A DNA stretch of 64,000 nucleotides, taken from positions 37,318,152-37,382,151 of the forward strand of contig OZ024836.1 of NCBI GenBank assembly GCA_964016985.1, written 5' to 3'. Position 1 is the stretch's first letter. Each line of letters begins with the position of its first letter. The translations under genes were made by a program, and so were the position numbers. The notes below the pieces were generated by a model that saw nothing but the letters and a program-made list of their open reading frames with translations, had not been told where the DNA came from and did not search any database. Shown here one piece after another: positions 1 through 64,000 of this stretch. This DNA comes from Anodontia alba (lineage: Eukaryota; Mollusca; Bivalvia; Lucinida; Lucinidae).

Positions 1-44
1 TGAAATTCATTGCTTTGCCAAACCTTTATAGGCAAATACGTTAC

Positions 45-319
45 CATCACGAAAACATGCCTATATAATTTTGATCGCCTTAAACCCCACTTTTATATAG
101 TAAAACTGGGGTTTACAGGGGTATAAATTTTTTTATTTTTGCTAAAAACAGATTGTGAGTACTCGTTAGAACCGCCTCGGCGAGGCGGTTCTAACGCGTA
201 CCCACAATCTGTGTTTTGAGCAGACATATGAAAAATATCAGTTTTTTTTTTTATCCGAAAAGTTTCAGTTTTTGGAAATGAAATTTTCTATATATTTGAA
301 TAGGCGTGTTTTCATAATG
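45..319. mobile_element. Inverted-repeat element, family A, copy 1
   Basis: Ends are CATCACGAAAACATGCCTAT and the inverse of CATTACGAAAACACGCCTAT. The middle is a palindrome around GAACCGCCTCGGCGAGGCGGTTC. Family A copies are 200-280 bp with no coding capacity, so they look like non-autonomous DNA transposons. Confidence 0.85.
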
Positions 320-369
320 CTAAGCGAATAGTAAGTTGATTCAGTGTGCGATACTTCGACTGAATATGA

Positions 370-560
370 ATGAATCACAATGTCAGAAAACGTACCTTCA
401 GATATATCTGCCCAGCGAATATTCAGCGTCTAATCAGAATTTTCACTGAGCGCATTTTGGATAGCCAAGGACGCAAAGTTTCTTCATGCGGACAACAAAG
501 ACGTTGGTCAGACTGCGCGGATGGGCGCGCATGACGCAAGGTATGTTTTGTCATTTCGGC
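370..560. repeat. Dispersed repeat with CTGCGCGGATG(CGCAGG)CTGAT core
   Basis: Contains GTCAGACTGCGCGGATGGGC and pieces such as GGACAACAAAGAC. Related pieces occur at 2545-2765, 8570-8740, 18665-18870, 24595-24835, 30190-30335, 43130-43330, 46560-46760, 58295-58430 and 59480-59680, ending in variants of GAAAACGTACCTTC. No coding content. Confidence 0.7.
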
Positions 561-628
561 TCATATTAATAATTGGTTGGCTTTGCTTGCTCATCGCAAA
601 TGCACCGAAGAGACATTTTTATCATGGC

Positions 629-904
629 CATTACGAAAACATGCCTATTCAAATATACTGAAAATTTTACCACCAAAAAAAAGAAATTTTCAGATAAAAA
701 AATTCTGATGCTTTTTATATTTCTGTTCAAAACATAGACTGTGGATACCCGTTAGAACCGCCTCGGCGAGGCGGTTCTAACGAGTACCCACAATCCATAT
801 TTTTGAGCAGAAATAAGAAAAATAATGTATACCCCTGTCCCAGTTTTACTATATAAAAGGGGGTTTAAGGGGGGTCAAAATTGTATAAGCATGTTTTCGT
901 GATG
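629..904. mobile_element. Inverted-repeat element, family A, copy 2
   Basis: Starts CATTACGAAAACATGCC and ends GGGGGTCAAAATTG...GTTTTCGTGATG, with the complete central GC-rich palindrome. Opposite orientation to copy 1. Confidence 0.85.
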
Positions 905-1064
905 CGCAACTCGAATTCAGTGAGCTTTCGCATTGCAGAAACTAATGAGGTGTACTTTTTGTCATTTTAAAGACATCCTTTAAAAAAAACAAATACAAAA
1001 ACATACGTCGTTTTTAGCATGTGCGCAAATCGAGTCAAATGTTGCGCATATCGAGCTATAAAAA

Positions 1065-1421
1065 TACAGTCGACTCTCGTTATTTCGAAGTCCAATGAAC
1101 TCCCAGAAATACTTCGAGATATCCGTACCTCGACATATCAGATTTGCAGAGTTAAAGAAAAATAAATAAATCGACCAACCGCATTTCATAAATGTGTAAT
1201 TTGACTTCTGAGGTTAGAGTTATATTGAAAATATTGTGGAAAAGAGGAGAAATTGCTCCCCAGGAGCAATTTCTCCTCTTTTCTAAAATATTTTCTCCTC
1301 TTTTCCACAATATTTTGTTTCCTGTTGTTAGATTTCCATGTTAGAACAGGGACTAGTTTTTCACTTCGAGATAAGCGGTTATTCGAAATAAGCGAAGTCA
1401 AGATAACGAGAGTCGACTGTT
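1065..1421. mobile_element. Pogo-like MITE with internal hairpin
   Basis: Terminal inverted repeats TACAGTCGACTCTCGTTAT and ATAACGAGAGTCGACTGT, flanked by TA-type ends as in pogo/Tigger MITEs. The middle carries the hairpin GAGGAGAAATTGCTCC / GGAGCAATTTCTCCTC. A second copy is at 26892-27230. Confidence 0.75.
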
Positions 1422-1880
1422 TAAATAAAATAGAAAAAAAAAGTCTGTCCAGGTGAAGTTTTAGACAAGGTTATATGGGGTGCGCCAAGCAAAAATGCCT
1501 CTACCAGCGTATGCGAACAGTACATGCCAGGATCACCCGCGCAGTATGATCAGTGTCTCCCTGTCCGCTTACAAAATTCTGGATATTGTAGACTGTTTCT
1601 GTACAGGACAAAACACCTTGTGACCCTGTCCAATTCGCATGTGCTATAGATACACACTTTTATTACAGTAACATGATCTGACGCTCTGTATCGCGTTAAG
1701 TGGATGATACCAGATCATTTGAGACGCTTGCGTTGACTGTGGTCCAGAGATATTGGAACATCCATGAGACGTGGTTCAGAAGATCAGATCACCTTATTGT
1801 AATGATACTGTATTGATTATATACCTTCAAAATTAACACTTAAATCACCATTCACTGCAGCAGTAAACATCATTTTATTT
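1422..1880. other. Gene-free stretch, no recognised content
   Basis: I searched both strands for the missing terminal FASN exon and for repeat families described here and saw nothing I could support. Confidence 0.5.
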
Positions 1881-2859
1881 TTTTCCCAAGTAAATCAGGC
1901 TTGACATTTCACTCGAAATGTTAAGCCTTATTTTCTGAGAAAAATAAAGGAGGGCAATATATTTGAATGGTCCTTCAACTGAGTACACACAACATGGGCC
2001 TATGTTTTGTGAAGAAACAAGAAAAAAAAATAATATTCATTACCAACAGCTCTGGCTAAGAAGTATACACTCACATTGGTATATTAAAAACGAAACGTCC
2101 CGTAGATTGTCCGGACAATCCGTACTTAAGGACCTTCCATGTTCACGTTTTAAATCATAAGAAATTCAGTTTCTGTCTATTGATAGGGCGACTACCTTTA
2201 ACCATATACATTTTGGGTAGATGGAACTGTCCTTTGTTCATGCTTATATTTCAGTAATCATGCCACTAGCACAAATACAAACCAGACATTGGAAGAAAGG
2301 ACTAGTTTTATTTATTTATTTTACTAATTTAGATGTAGTATTTTGTTAGTTTTGAAATACAACATCAGACACCAAGAAAGAACTTGTGCTGGGAAAAAGT
2401 ATAAAAAAAAGTTGTAATCGTAATCCAGGTAAAGTTCGCAGAGTCCATGCAACCAACGAATACCTTAATATGACAACTTCTTATGGATTTGAAAAATGAG
2501 TCAACATCTTCTAATAAATACTCAAAGAAAAGCGAGCGCACGACAAAACCTACAATAAGACTTCTGCGCATAGCGAAGACTCAGATCAGCCTGCACATCC
2601 GTCTAGTCTGATCAGAGTCTTCGCTGATCGTATGTACCCTCTACAGTCTCCAGTCTGTCAAAAGAGGAATGAGCGAGAACCCTTGCCATACTGGGTGGAT
2701 GTACAAGTGGCTCCGAGTCTTTGCTGGTCACACAGGTCATATTGTAGGTTTTGTCGTGTGCTGACTCAAATAATAATAATACCATATTTACCCCAAGTAT
2801 TCCGACACCTTAACTCATTACTACGTTTGTCCTAAAAATAGAACAGGTCCATTTTACCA

Positions 2860-3070
2860 CCTGTTCTTGTGTCGTAACCCTTGTCATGCTGAATAAATGA
2901 AGATGCCACGCCCATTTCTAATTGTCAGCCAATCAGATTACTTAATCCAGATTGTTGATATAAATTCACATAATGAATGACAAACAGTGCAGATCCAGAT
3001 CAGTTGGCTTCTTAAGAAGCCAACTGATCTGGATCTACACTGTTTGCAAGGGCAGGGTATATCCGGGTTC
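2860..3070. repeat. Inverted-repeat element with CAGATCCAGATCAGTTGGCTTC hairpin core
   Basis: Core palindrome AGATCCAGATCAGTTGGCTT with its inverse, flanked by ATGCCACGCCCATTTCTAAT and CAGGGCAAGGGTT. Other copies: 35358-35575 and, inverted and shortened, 63220-63390. Confidence 0.7.
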
Positions 3071-3291
3071 AGCAGGGCAAGGGTTAAAGTTGTTGGATGA
3101 GTGGCAAACTGTGTAGATCCTGACCTGACTCCTCGTATTGCGGCGTCTGATCTGTGACTACACTGTTTACTCGGGTATGTCTGTCCGAATACTTTGGATT
3201 ATCACAGTAATTAGAAAATAAGTCAACATCTTCAAATAAATATTAAATAGTAACTATATTAATAATAAAAAAAAAACATTACGTGAATAAA

Positions 3292-3482
3292 TACAGCAGA
3301 CTCTCATTGCCCCAAACACTTTATAACTCAAACTACTGCTTAAGTCAAAATTAATAAAGGCCAATATTGGTTTACTTTGCTATATGGTCCCAACATTTTA
3401 AGTCATTTTGTCTCAAACTACTGTTATATCAAATCCACAAGTCTGATCCCTTGTAGTTTGAGGTAATGAGAGTCAGCTGTAT
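3292..3482. mobile_element. Pogo-like MITE
   Basis: Ends TACAGCAGACTCTCATTGCC and GTAATGAGAGTCAGCTGTA form a terminal inverted repeat with TA at both ends. The inside has matching TCAAACTACTG segments in opposite arms. Confidence 0.65.
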
Positions 3483-3519
3483 AGAACAAGATTTTAACAA
3501 AACCCACCATGACTGGTAC

Positions 3520-3800
3520 ATGTTTGGCGGTTGACTGAAAGTTCGTTCATTACTAAAGGGTAATTGCTACACTTCACGCGAGGCAGGTCAGTCAAAGTTT
3601 GTGTCTCCATGGGAACAAATTCTTTCTTTCTTTTTTTTTTAAATAGACTTTTTTCCAGGAAGGTACTGGTGTACAGGAAAAAAAAAACAAAAAGAAAAAA
3701 CAAAACAAAAAAACAACAACAACAAAACAAAAAACAACAACAAAAAACAAGAAGCCACAAAAGTTGTCTCCCTTGTCGTAAATGGCGGAAACACTAAGTG
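3520..3800. repeat. Hairpin repeat family H (degraded) with A-rich expansion
   Basis: Holds the family ends (AAAGTTGTCTCCCTTGTCG, AATGGCGGAAACACTAA) around an expanded CAA/AAAC tract at 3690-3755. Better family H copies are at 52878-53120 and 53565-53760. Confidence 0.5.
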
Positions 3801-3918
3801 TATTCACATCTTTGAGGTGAATGGATACATGTGGAAATTTAACCACCTGTTTATACAACAGAGACATTTTTTTGACTTTCTATTTGGTTGCCTACGCAAC
3901 AAACCTACATGGAAAGAG

Positions 3919-3949
<31 letters not shown>

Positions 3950-4099
3950 ATGAAAACAAAAAAATAATAAAAAGAAAAACAATAAATGCTCACTTCGAGC
4001 AGATCCCCTTATAGAAGGCAGGGAAAACAGTTTTGACAGTTGCCACCCTGGAAAGTGTACCAATTGCCGTTTAGGTAGGTGCCACTTCATCACCACGCC

Positions 4100-4875
4100 A
4101 CGACACTGAGGCGATCGACGAGACGCCACTGCGTCGCGGCAACATTAAAATGGCATTTAGCAACGATGCGTGCTTTCTTGGTAGTTCCATTGGAATGTTT
4201 ATGAAAACAAAACAATGTATTGAATATGTAAATAAAAACTAGAAAACAATATGTACATGAAGAATAGACAGTCACCTGTATTCAGGACGAGTGAGAGCTC
4301 ATAGAGGCAGATAGTCAGTCATCGGATCATAATTTTAGCATTTAAATAAATGCATCCTTTCACATTTTGGGTTTTCTTAAGGAAAAAAAAATACTCTCTC
4401 TTGATCAAGTTATTTCCTTAACTTAAAGTGTCTCCCCTTCTTTCGAAGGGTTCAAAAACTAGGGAGGCAATTTCTTGTCTGAAAAAATGCTCTCCTTTTT
4501 GCAGAAAGACAGCAAACTATTATCCTTTTAAATTAACTCCCTAACTGCTAAAACATGTATAAAAGACTATGCAATACAATACATTATAGACACTAATAAT
4601 ATCAGTCAAAATATCAAAATATCCTCCGTTTTCTTATTAAATATGAAGCCTACATACAGATCCTCTGACATTCGCACAGCCATAATAGATAAGCCGTACC
4701 CCCTCCTATAATTTCAGAGATTTAACTGCATAACGTTTATTGTAGTCTTTGGTCTGTCATTTACGTATTGTATTTTGTAAACACTTTTAGATCAGCATAA
4801 AACTGAAAAAGTAACTGTATAACTCTAGATGAGATGATATCAGGCACACTGTAATTTTTTTATTACGAATTTCAT
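4100..4875. other. Gene-free stretch, no recognised content
   Basis: AT-rich, without frames of interest or any repeat family I could name. Includes short inverted segments near 4440-4500 (CTCCCC...GGGAGG type) only. Confidence 0.45.
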
Positions 4876-4879
4876 ACTT

Positions 4880-4966
4880 CTGAACGAAAACATATGTTGT
4901 GGATACTCATTGGAAACGCCTCGGAGAGGCGTTTCCAATGACTACCCACAACATATGTTTTCGCGG
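4880..4966. repeat. Near-perfect hairpin with GCCTCGGAGAGGC loop
   Basis: Arms ACGAAAACATATGTTGTGG and its inverse surround CATTGGAAACGCCTCGGAGAGGCGTTTCCAATG. The organisation copies the central palindrome of family A but the outer arms differ. Confidence 0.8.
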
Positions 4967-5253
4967 AGATACAAGAAAGAGATATACTTTTTGTTTGAAA
5001 AAAAATCGTCTTATCTGGAGCTATGGGACCGATATTTTAGAACTTGGCTACAAAATCGTTCCCTGTCTTTTCTATGTTGAAATAGTATTGTTGATGATAC
5101 TGGCTACTTGGTCTCCTGATGACTGCTTTAAGTAAGACACATGTCTCCCAGGTATTGTGTGTACTGAAACCTGGCCTGTACAAAACTGAAATAAAGAAAT
5201 GAGGATGTGTTAAGCAAGAGGTAACTATAGAATCACCCTCCTTCTTAAAACCT

Positions 5254-5592
5254 TCATGGGCTTGCAAAATTATAAGTGAAAATATTCAGAAAAGCCACAA
5301 TTATGAAGTACAGTCCTCCCCAGGCACATAGAGGAAATACCATTCTGTTAAAAGCGACGTTAAAAAAGGTAATCAGAACCAGTTGTACGTTGGCAAATAA
5401 ACATTCTTCACTCAGAAAGAATGAAAGTGCAACACCAAACCACAAAACATTGCCATGTCTAATACTAGTCCATAGAAACATAAAGTAGGCAGTTGTTGCA
5501 AACGAGAGAAGAACGACGGTGAACACACAACTTTCAACGAGGTATATAGTCATACAGAAATGGGATGTGATAAGCGATTGTAAATGCAATCC
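5254..5592 (-). CDS. Possible last exon of a multi-span membrane protein
   Basis: After a good acceptor (TTTTATCCTCAG, ending 5593) the frame is open for 112 codons and then stops (NIFTYNFASP-stop). The translation is strongly hydrophobic, with about four stretches that could cross a membrane, such as FTVVLLSFATTAYFMFLW, FFNVAFNRMVFPLCAW and GLYFIIVAFLNIF, separated by short polar turns. I do not recognise the family and found no upstream exon. It could be an open frame in AT-rich DNA instead. It lies downstream of, and on the same strand as, the FASN gene. Confidence 0.28.
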   Translation of the reverse strand, partial: GLHLQSLITSHFCMTIYLVESCVFTVVLLSFATTAYFMFLWTSIRHGNVLWFGVALSFFLSEECLFANVQLVLITFFNVAFNRMVFPLCAWGGLYFIIVAFLNIFTYNFASP

Positions 5593-5744
5593 CTGAGGAT
5601 AAAATAACATAGTTAGATATATATCTGGGGAGACGTTTTACGGTCGCAACCAAGTGTAAACACAGCAACTGTGACATACATCCTTTGCTCGCGTCCTTTG
5701 CTATCCAAACTTAGGACAATATTCACCGATATCAGTGCAATTAC

Positions 5745-5900
5745 TCGAAAGTAAGCATTACTTGGTAAGCGTGCTTCGCCTACCACGCCTATCAGCCTGA
5801 ATAGAGATGTAGCAAAATACGGGAACAGTAATGGCCGGGGTTTAGAAGTCTCTTATTGCTTGGCTGTGGCAAAAACATCGTCTGGAAACAGCCACAGTAT
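5745..5900. repeat. Dispersed repeat, copy 1
   Basis: Shares order and wording with 41325-41465: AGCATTACTTGGTAAGCGTG, CTATCAGCCTGAATAGA and GTTTAGAAGTCTCTTATTG versus the corresponding diverged bases. No coding content. Confidence 0.6.
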
Positions 5901-6138
5901 AGGTATTGACAAGGTGATGATGTCTCCCATAGAACTTCTTAAGTATTGACACCAGTTTAGTTAATTCATATCCCTGGTCAACGGTCTTGTAGTGAAGTAT
6001 CTTCCGCGTTCGATAAAGTCCTAATACTCTAGCAGGCTCTAGCATAACGGGTTAACTGTGAAAAATAAATACCGTATGCTGGAGCAGAAGGAAAATTGCT
6101 GCTCAGAAATGGAAAATTAATTTTGGCAAAATTGAAGT

Positions 6139-6416
6139 CATCATGAAAACATGCCTATATAATTTTGACCCCCTGAAACGCCACTTTTATATAGTAAAAC
6201 TGGGGTTTACAGGGGTAGACATTATTTTTCTTATTTCTGCTCAAAACATAGATTGTGGGTACTCGTTAGAACCGCCTCGCTGAGGCGGTTCTAACGAGTA
6301 CCCACAATCTATGTTTTGAGCAGAAATATGAAAAATATCAGAATTTTTCATCTGAAAATTTTCATTTTTTGGTGGTAAAATTTTCAGTATATTTGAATAG
6401 GCGTGTTTTCGTAATG
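6139..6416. mobile_element. Inverted-repeat element, family A, copy 3
   Basis: Near-complete copy in the intron after exon 28, with terminal repeats and a full central palindrome (GAACCGCCTCGCTGAGGCGG). Confidence 0.88.
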
Positions 6417-6638
6417 CATACCCTTAGTTGTCAAGAAGTATTGAGCTTTCCTTTGTCGATACAGAGGTATAAATACAACTGAGGGAGAGAACCCTTGGCA
6501 TACTGGATGGATGTACAAGCTGATCTGAACCTTTGTGGTCACACAGGCCTTACTGTAGTTTTTCGTGAGGTGGCTCAATAATATTATGGGGAATATGCGT
6601 GTACCTTTTCACCAGCCTATGCATGAACATGTGCATAC

Positions 6639-61009
<54,371 letters not shown>

Positions 61010-61109
61010 TTTTTTTTTTTCGATTTATTTTCTACTTTTCACTTTGGTCGAATGCAATCAGCTCATATCTGTGAAACTGAAAAACAAAAATACTTGTATC
61101 AAGCATTGT

Positions 61110-61747
61110 ACTTTTTAGCGCTCTGCTTGCTGGGTAAAAAAGTTTAGCAGACGGCATTTTTACATATTTTCTTATTTTTCCCAGAAAATAGACTGAGACA
61201 AAACAAGATCTGTCGTTTGCTGAAGTAATTTAGAGGTCGCCAAAGCTTAAACTTGCACCATTGCATTATTTCGCAATGGGTGTTCCACAATATTAATGGA
61301 GCGACAAGCTGTGTAAACACTGATGGTACGACCCTTTCAAGACGAGCCACAATATCCAGATATTCACTTTTTGCCAAAATCTAGGCTTCAAACTTCTGAT
61401 CTGTCAAACTAAAAGGATTGTTTTTAAAAAATAAATCCACAAAAGTAACATATGTTGTTGCCGCATTTTTGTAACGAAAATCTCCGTGAAAAGCGACGTA
61501 AAAACCAAACTGGTATACTATATATACTCTAAACAGTCGGGTAGCCAGGTCTGAGCTAACAGTGTCGACCCAGATCAGACGCCGCTGAACGCATTGATTG
61601 TCACTCGTCCATGAGTTTTTAAACGCATCAACAGAGAGCAAAATGGATATCTCCAAGTTTTTTTTTCACCATATAATATGGAGAATTCAGTAAAGTTCAC
61701 TTAATAAGCAAGTTACTACAGATTTATGGCAGTAAAAGGATTGCTAG

Positions 61748-61780
<33 letters not shown>

Positions 61781-61990
61781 AAAAAATCGGGTTTGAGACC
61801 TGCTTATTTCTGAGAATCCCATAATAATTTTAACCCTTATATCCCTCTGTTTCCACTTTATAGCATAGGAGAATATGGGCTTCATATTGCATGCATCCGT
61901 TGACGTAATAGTATCGATGTATAGCACTAAAACAAACTAATTGGCAGAAAAATAAGAAAAAATAAGACGTTCAGAATCAGATAATCAAAT
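61110..61990. other. Inferred 5' intron, mostly repeats
   Basis: A family I fragment (61145-61215), a decayed family D piece (61555-61615) and an AAG microsatellite (61752-61780). No coding signal on either strand. Confidence 0.5.
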
Positions 61991-62002
61991 AATCCAACAT
62001 AC

Positions 62003-62070
62003 CGGAAAGCAAGGAAGTTAATGATATTCCAGTGGAATCCGTCAGGGTGGATCAGAAAGTAGAAAAAGGA
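62003..62070 (-). other. Putative non-coding first exon of the FASN gene
   Basis: Starts about 30 bases after a TATA box at an initiator-like TTCATCC and ends at TTTCCG|GTATGT (donor 62002-62001). It would join the acceptor ending at 61077 across a 0.9 kb intron. The segment is inferred from signals only. Confidence 0.4.
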
Positions 62071-62090
62071 TGAACGATTCATTTTGTCCG

Positions 62091-62098
62091 CTTATATA
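62091..62098 (-). promoter_or_regulatory. TATA box (TATATAAG) of the FASN gene
   Basis: On the minus strand the sequence is GGTATATAAGCGG, a good match to TATAWAWR, about 1.1 kb upstream of the start codon and in the right orientation. A donor site follows about 90 bases later. It lies in one of the few non-repeat stretches of the right flank. Confidence 0.45.
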
Positions 62099-62264
62099 CC
62101 ACAGTAATATTTTCCGGCAGAGTTGCCGAATTATCTACAAGCGATTGTCACCAGTTTGTTTGTTTTCCAAATAAGTCCAGCGAGACACGAACGCCCCAGG
62201 AGCTCAAATAGTCTATGCTGTAGTATTAACCCCTGAACTTAACCCATTAGTTGCTAATCACAAT

Positions 62265-62440
62265 TTCAGCAGCTGACATTTTATTGTTTTTATATTTTTA
62301 GGCAAAATAAGGCTTGACATTTCATTTGAATCGTCTGTCTAGTAGACGATCACATAAAATATCAAGCCTTATTTTGTCTGAAAAAGAATATGAAACATTA
62401 GAATGTCGTCTGCTACAAGTTTGCACAGCACAATAAGGGT
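62265..62440. repeat. Hairpin repeat family I, upstream of the promoter
   Basis: AATAAGGCTTGACATTTCAT and its inverse ATATCAAGCCTTATTTTG flank GTCTGTCTAGTAGACGAT. Confidence 0.72.
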
Positions 62441-62534
62441 TAGAATATGTTATTGTCCCAGGGGTACGAATCTGAAACATGTGTTTTAGAAACACACATT
62501 TTCCACAGTGTTATACAATTCCATGCATTTAGGG

Positions 62535-62700
62535 TTATTGATACATATTCAGGTGAGACACCGGTGTCATAATTGTTTTTGTTCCCTTCTGAAATGGGGT
62601 CTATTCTATAAGGAAGGAATTTGCTCCCAGTAAAGCAAATAGAAAGTCACTATAATTTCTCCTTTGGCGGAAACGATGAAAAATCTGTCCGCTCCAATGT
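62535..62700. repeat. Hairpin repeat family H (worn)
   Basis: TTCAGGTGAGACACCGGTGT, CCCTTCTGAAATGGGGTCTA and TTTGCTCCCAGTAAAGC. Another worn copy at 63030-63185. Confidence 0.5.
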
Positions 62701-62748
62701 TACCGATGAAAATATTTCGATTTTTTCAGCAGTCTATTAGGGAAAATT

Positions 62749-63022
62749 CATCAGGAAAACATGCCTATATAATTCTGACCCCCTGAAACCCCACTTTTAT
62801 ATAGTAAAACTGGGGTTTACAGGGGTATACATTAGTTTTCTTATTTCTGCATAAAACATAGATTGTAGGTACTCGTTAGAACCGCCTTGCCGAGGCGGTT
62901 CTAACGAGTACCCACAATCTATGTTTCTGAAATATGAAAAATATCAGAATTTTTTATCTGAAAATTTTCAGTTTTTGGAGGTGAAATTTTCTATATATTT
63001 GAATAGGCGTGTTCTCGAAATG
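62749..63022. mobile_element. Inverted-repeat element, family A, copy 18
   Basis: Ends CATCAGGAAAACATGCC and GGCGTGTTCTCGAAATG, full palindrome with one mismatch. Confidence 0.87.
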
Positions 63023-63219
63023 TGATGCAATTTCAGGTGGGATAACTCTGTCAAAATTATTTTGTACCCTTCTGAACATGAGCCTGCACTATAAGAGAAA
63101 CAGTTTCTCCCAGTAAAGCTAACAGGAAGTCACAAAAGTTGTCTTTCTTGTCGGAAATGACGAAAAATCTAGCCGCTCGGGCTCAGACATTAAAACCCTC
63201 CTCTTGCTGAACATGACAT

Positions 63220-63390
63220 GCCCTGTCTAATCAAACAGTGTAGATCCAGATCAGTTGGCTTCTGAAGATCCGCACTGTTTGTCATTAAATATGTGAATTT
63301 CTAACAAAAACCTGGATCAAGTAATCTGATTGGCTGGAAATTAGAAGTGGGCGTGGCATCTTAATTTATTCAGCAAGGCAAGGGTTGAAA
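63220..63390. repeat. Inverted copy of the ATGCCACGCCC element
   Basis: ACAGTGTAGATCCAGATCAG on the left and GTGGGCGTGGCATCTTAATT on the right, opposite to 2860-3070; half of the hairpin is missing. Confidence 0.68.
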
Positions 63391-64000
63391 TATTCAGAAT
63401 TTTAATCAATCTTTATAAGAGGTACTGATATGCTTTCAGGGGTGAAAACTCAGTGAAAACTATTTTGTCCCCTTCTAAAACGAGGTCTTTTGTTTTCGGA
63501 ATGAATTTTGTCTTATTAAATCGTTTGTGTTGAGGTTTTACGGCCCAGCCAATCTAATGGGGTCATGTCGAGTGCGGTTAGTTAACCAAACCACAATTTC
63601 ACTGGGCAGGCTTAGTCCTCTAAATACGAAGCCATAAAAATTGCCTCCTTTGGTGGCGGAAATGACGTTAAATCTACCCGTTCTGTTTTAGTCGATTAAC
63701 CACTAAGGACTTTTTAAACTCTCCCACACTATATATTGGAAGTGTCCATTTTCGATTTTAGGTATGTCAGGCTCTATGATGTAGAAAAATGGTTGATGTA
63801 TTTGAAAACAGTGGAAACCCTGATCAGACGCCGCATTCTGCAGCGTCTGATCTGGGTCTGCTCTGTTTGCCAGTTACCCGTTTAGGGGTCTCCAGTCTTC
63901 AATGTGTTATGATATTTAAATTTTATTAAGATTTTTAATCAGTCTTATTAAGGGGACTTGATACATATCTAGGGGAGCCGACTCGCTTTAAACTCTTTTG

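Noticed and set aside
3494..3867. Frames rich in Phe/Cys/Leu or Lys near 3.5-3.9 kb
   Set aside because: Readings of poly(A)/poly(T) and CAA tracts inside a hairpin repeat.
5842..6045. Minus-strand frame near 6.0 kb after a strong acceptor (TTTTTCACAG) as the terminal FASN exon
   Set aside because: In the phase required by exon 28 it stops after eight codons with no TE similarity, and part of the frame lies in a dispersed repeat.

Overview
This window is animal nuclear DNA. Small exons with GT/AG borders sit in long, AT-rich introns full of short inverted-repeat elements, microsatellites, a tRNA-headed SINE and a LINE 3' end. The repeat style and the close protein match to animal fatty acid synthase suggest a lophotrochozoan, most likely a bivalve mollusc; the species is an inference.

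One gene fills the window. It lies on the minus strand, from a putative TATA promoter and non-coding first exon near 62.1-62.0 kb, through a start codon at 61009, to at least 6639. I could join 28 coding exons (27 firm, one tentative) into about 2,480 codons. All firm junctions keep frame. The domain order is that of animal type I fatty acid synthase: ketosynthase (KS, exons 1-7, 61.0-43.4 kb), malonyl/acetyl transferase (MAT, exons 8-11, 42.0-36.8 kb), dehydratase (DH, exons 12-14, 35.1-31.2 kb), a degenerate methyltransferase/structural region (exon 15, 30.2-28.9 kb), enoyl reductase (ER, exons 16-20, 25.3-18.9 kb), ketoreductase (KR, exons 21-23, 17.5-13.4 kb), acyl carrier protein (ACP, exon 24, 12.2-11.9 kb) and thioesterase (TE, exons 25-28, 10.8-6.6 kb). 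Catalytic residues of every domain are visible except the TE histidine. That residue should lie in a final exon of about 45 codons which I could not find; it may be beyond the left edge. The enzyme would load acetyl and malonyl units, condense them, reduce each beta-keto group fully (KR, DH, ER) and release a free fatty acid (TE). Whether this is the housekeeping FASN or a paralogue of the animal FAS-like polyketide synthase group cannot be settled here.

The introns hold the more unusual material. An 18-copy family of non-autonomous inverted-repeat elements has a central palindrome of about 60 bp that recurs in element families with unrelated ends. Several pogo-like MITE families insert into one another. 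Two introns contain tandem arrays whose repeat unit is a copy of the adjacent exon's own 3' splice site (exons 13 and 22). Left of 6.6 kb and right of 62.1 kb I see mostly repeats, plus one possible last exon of a multi-span membrane protein at 5254-5592.
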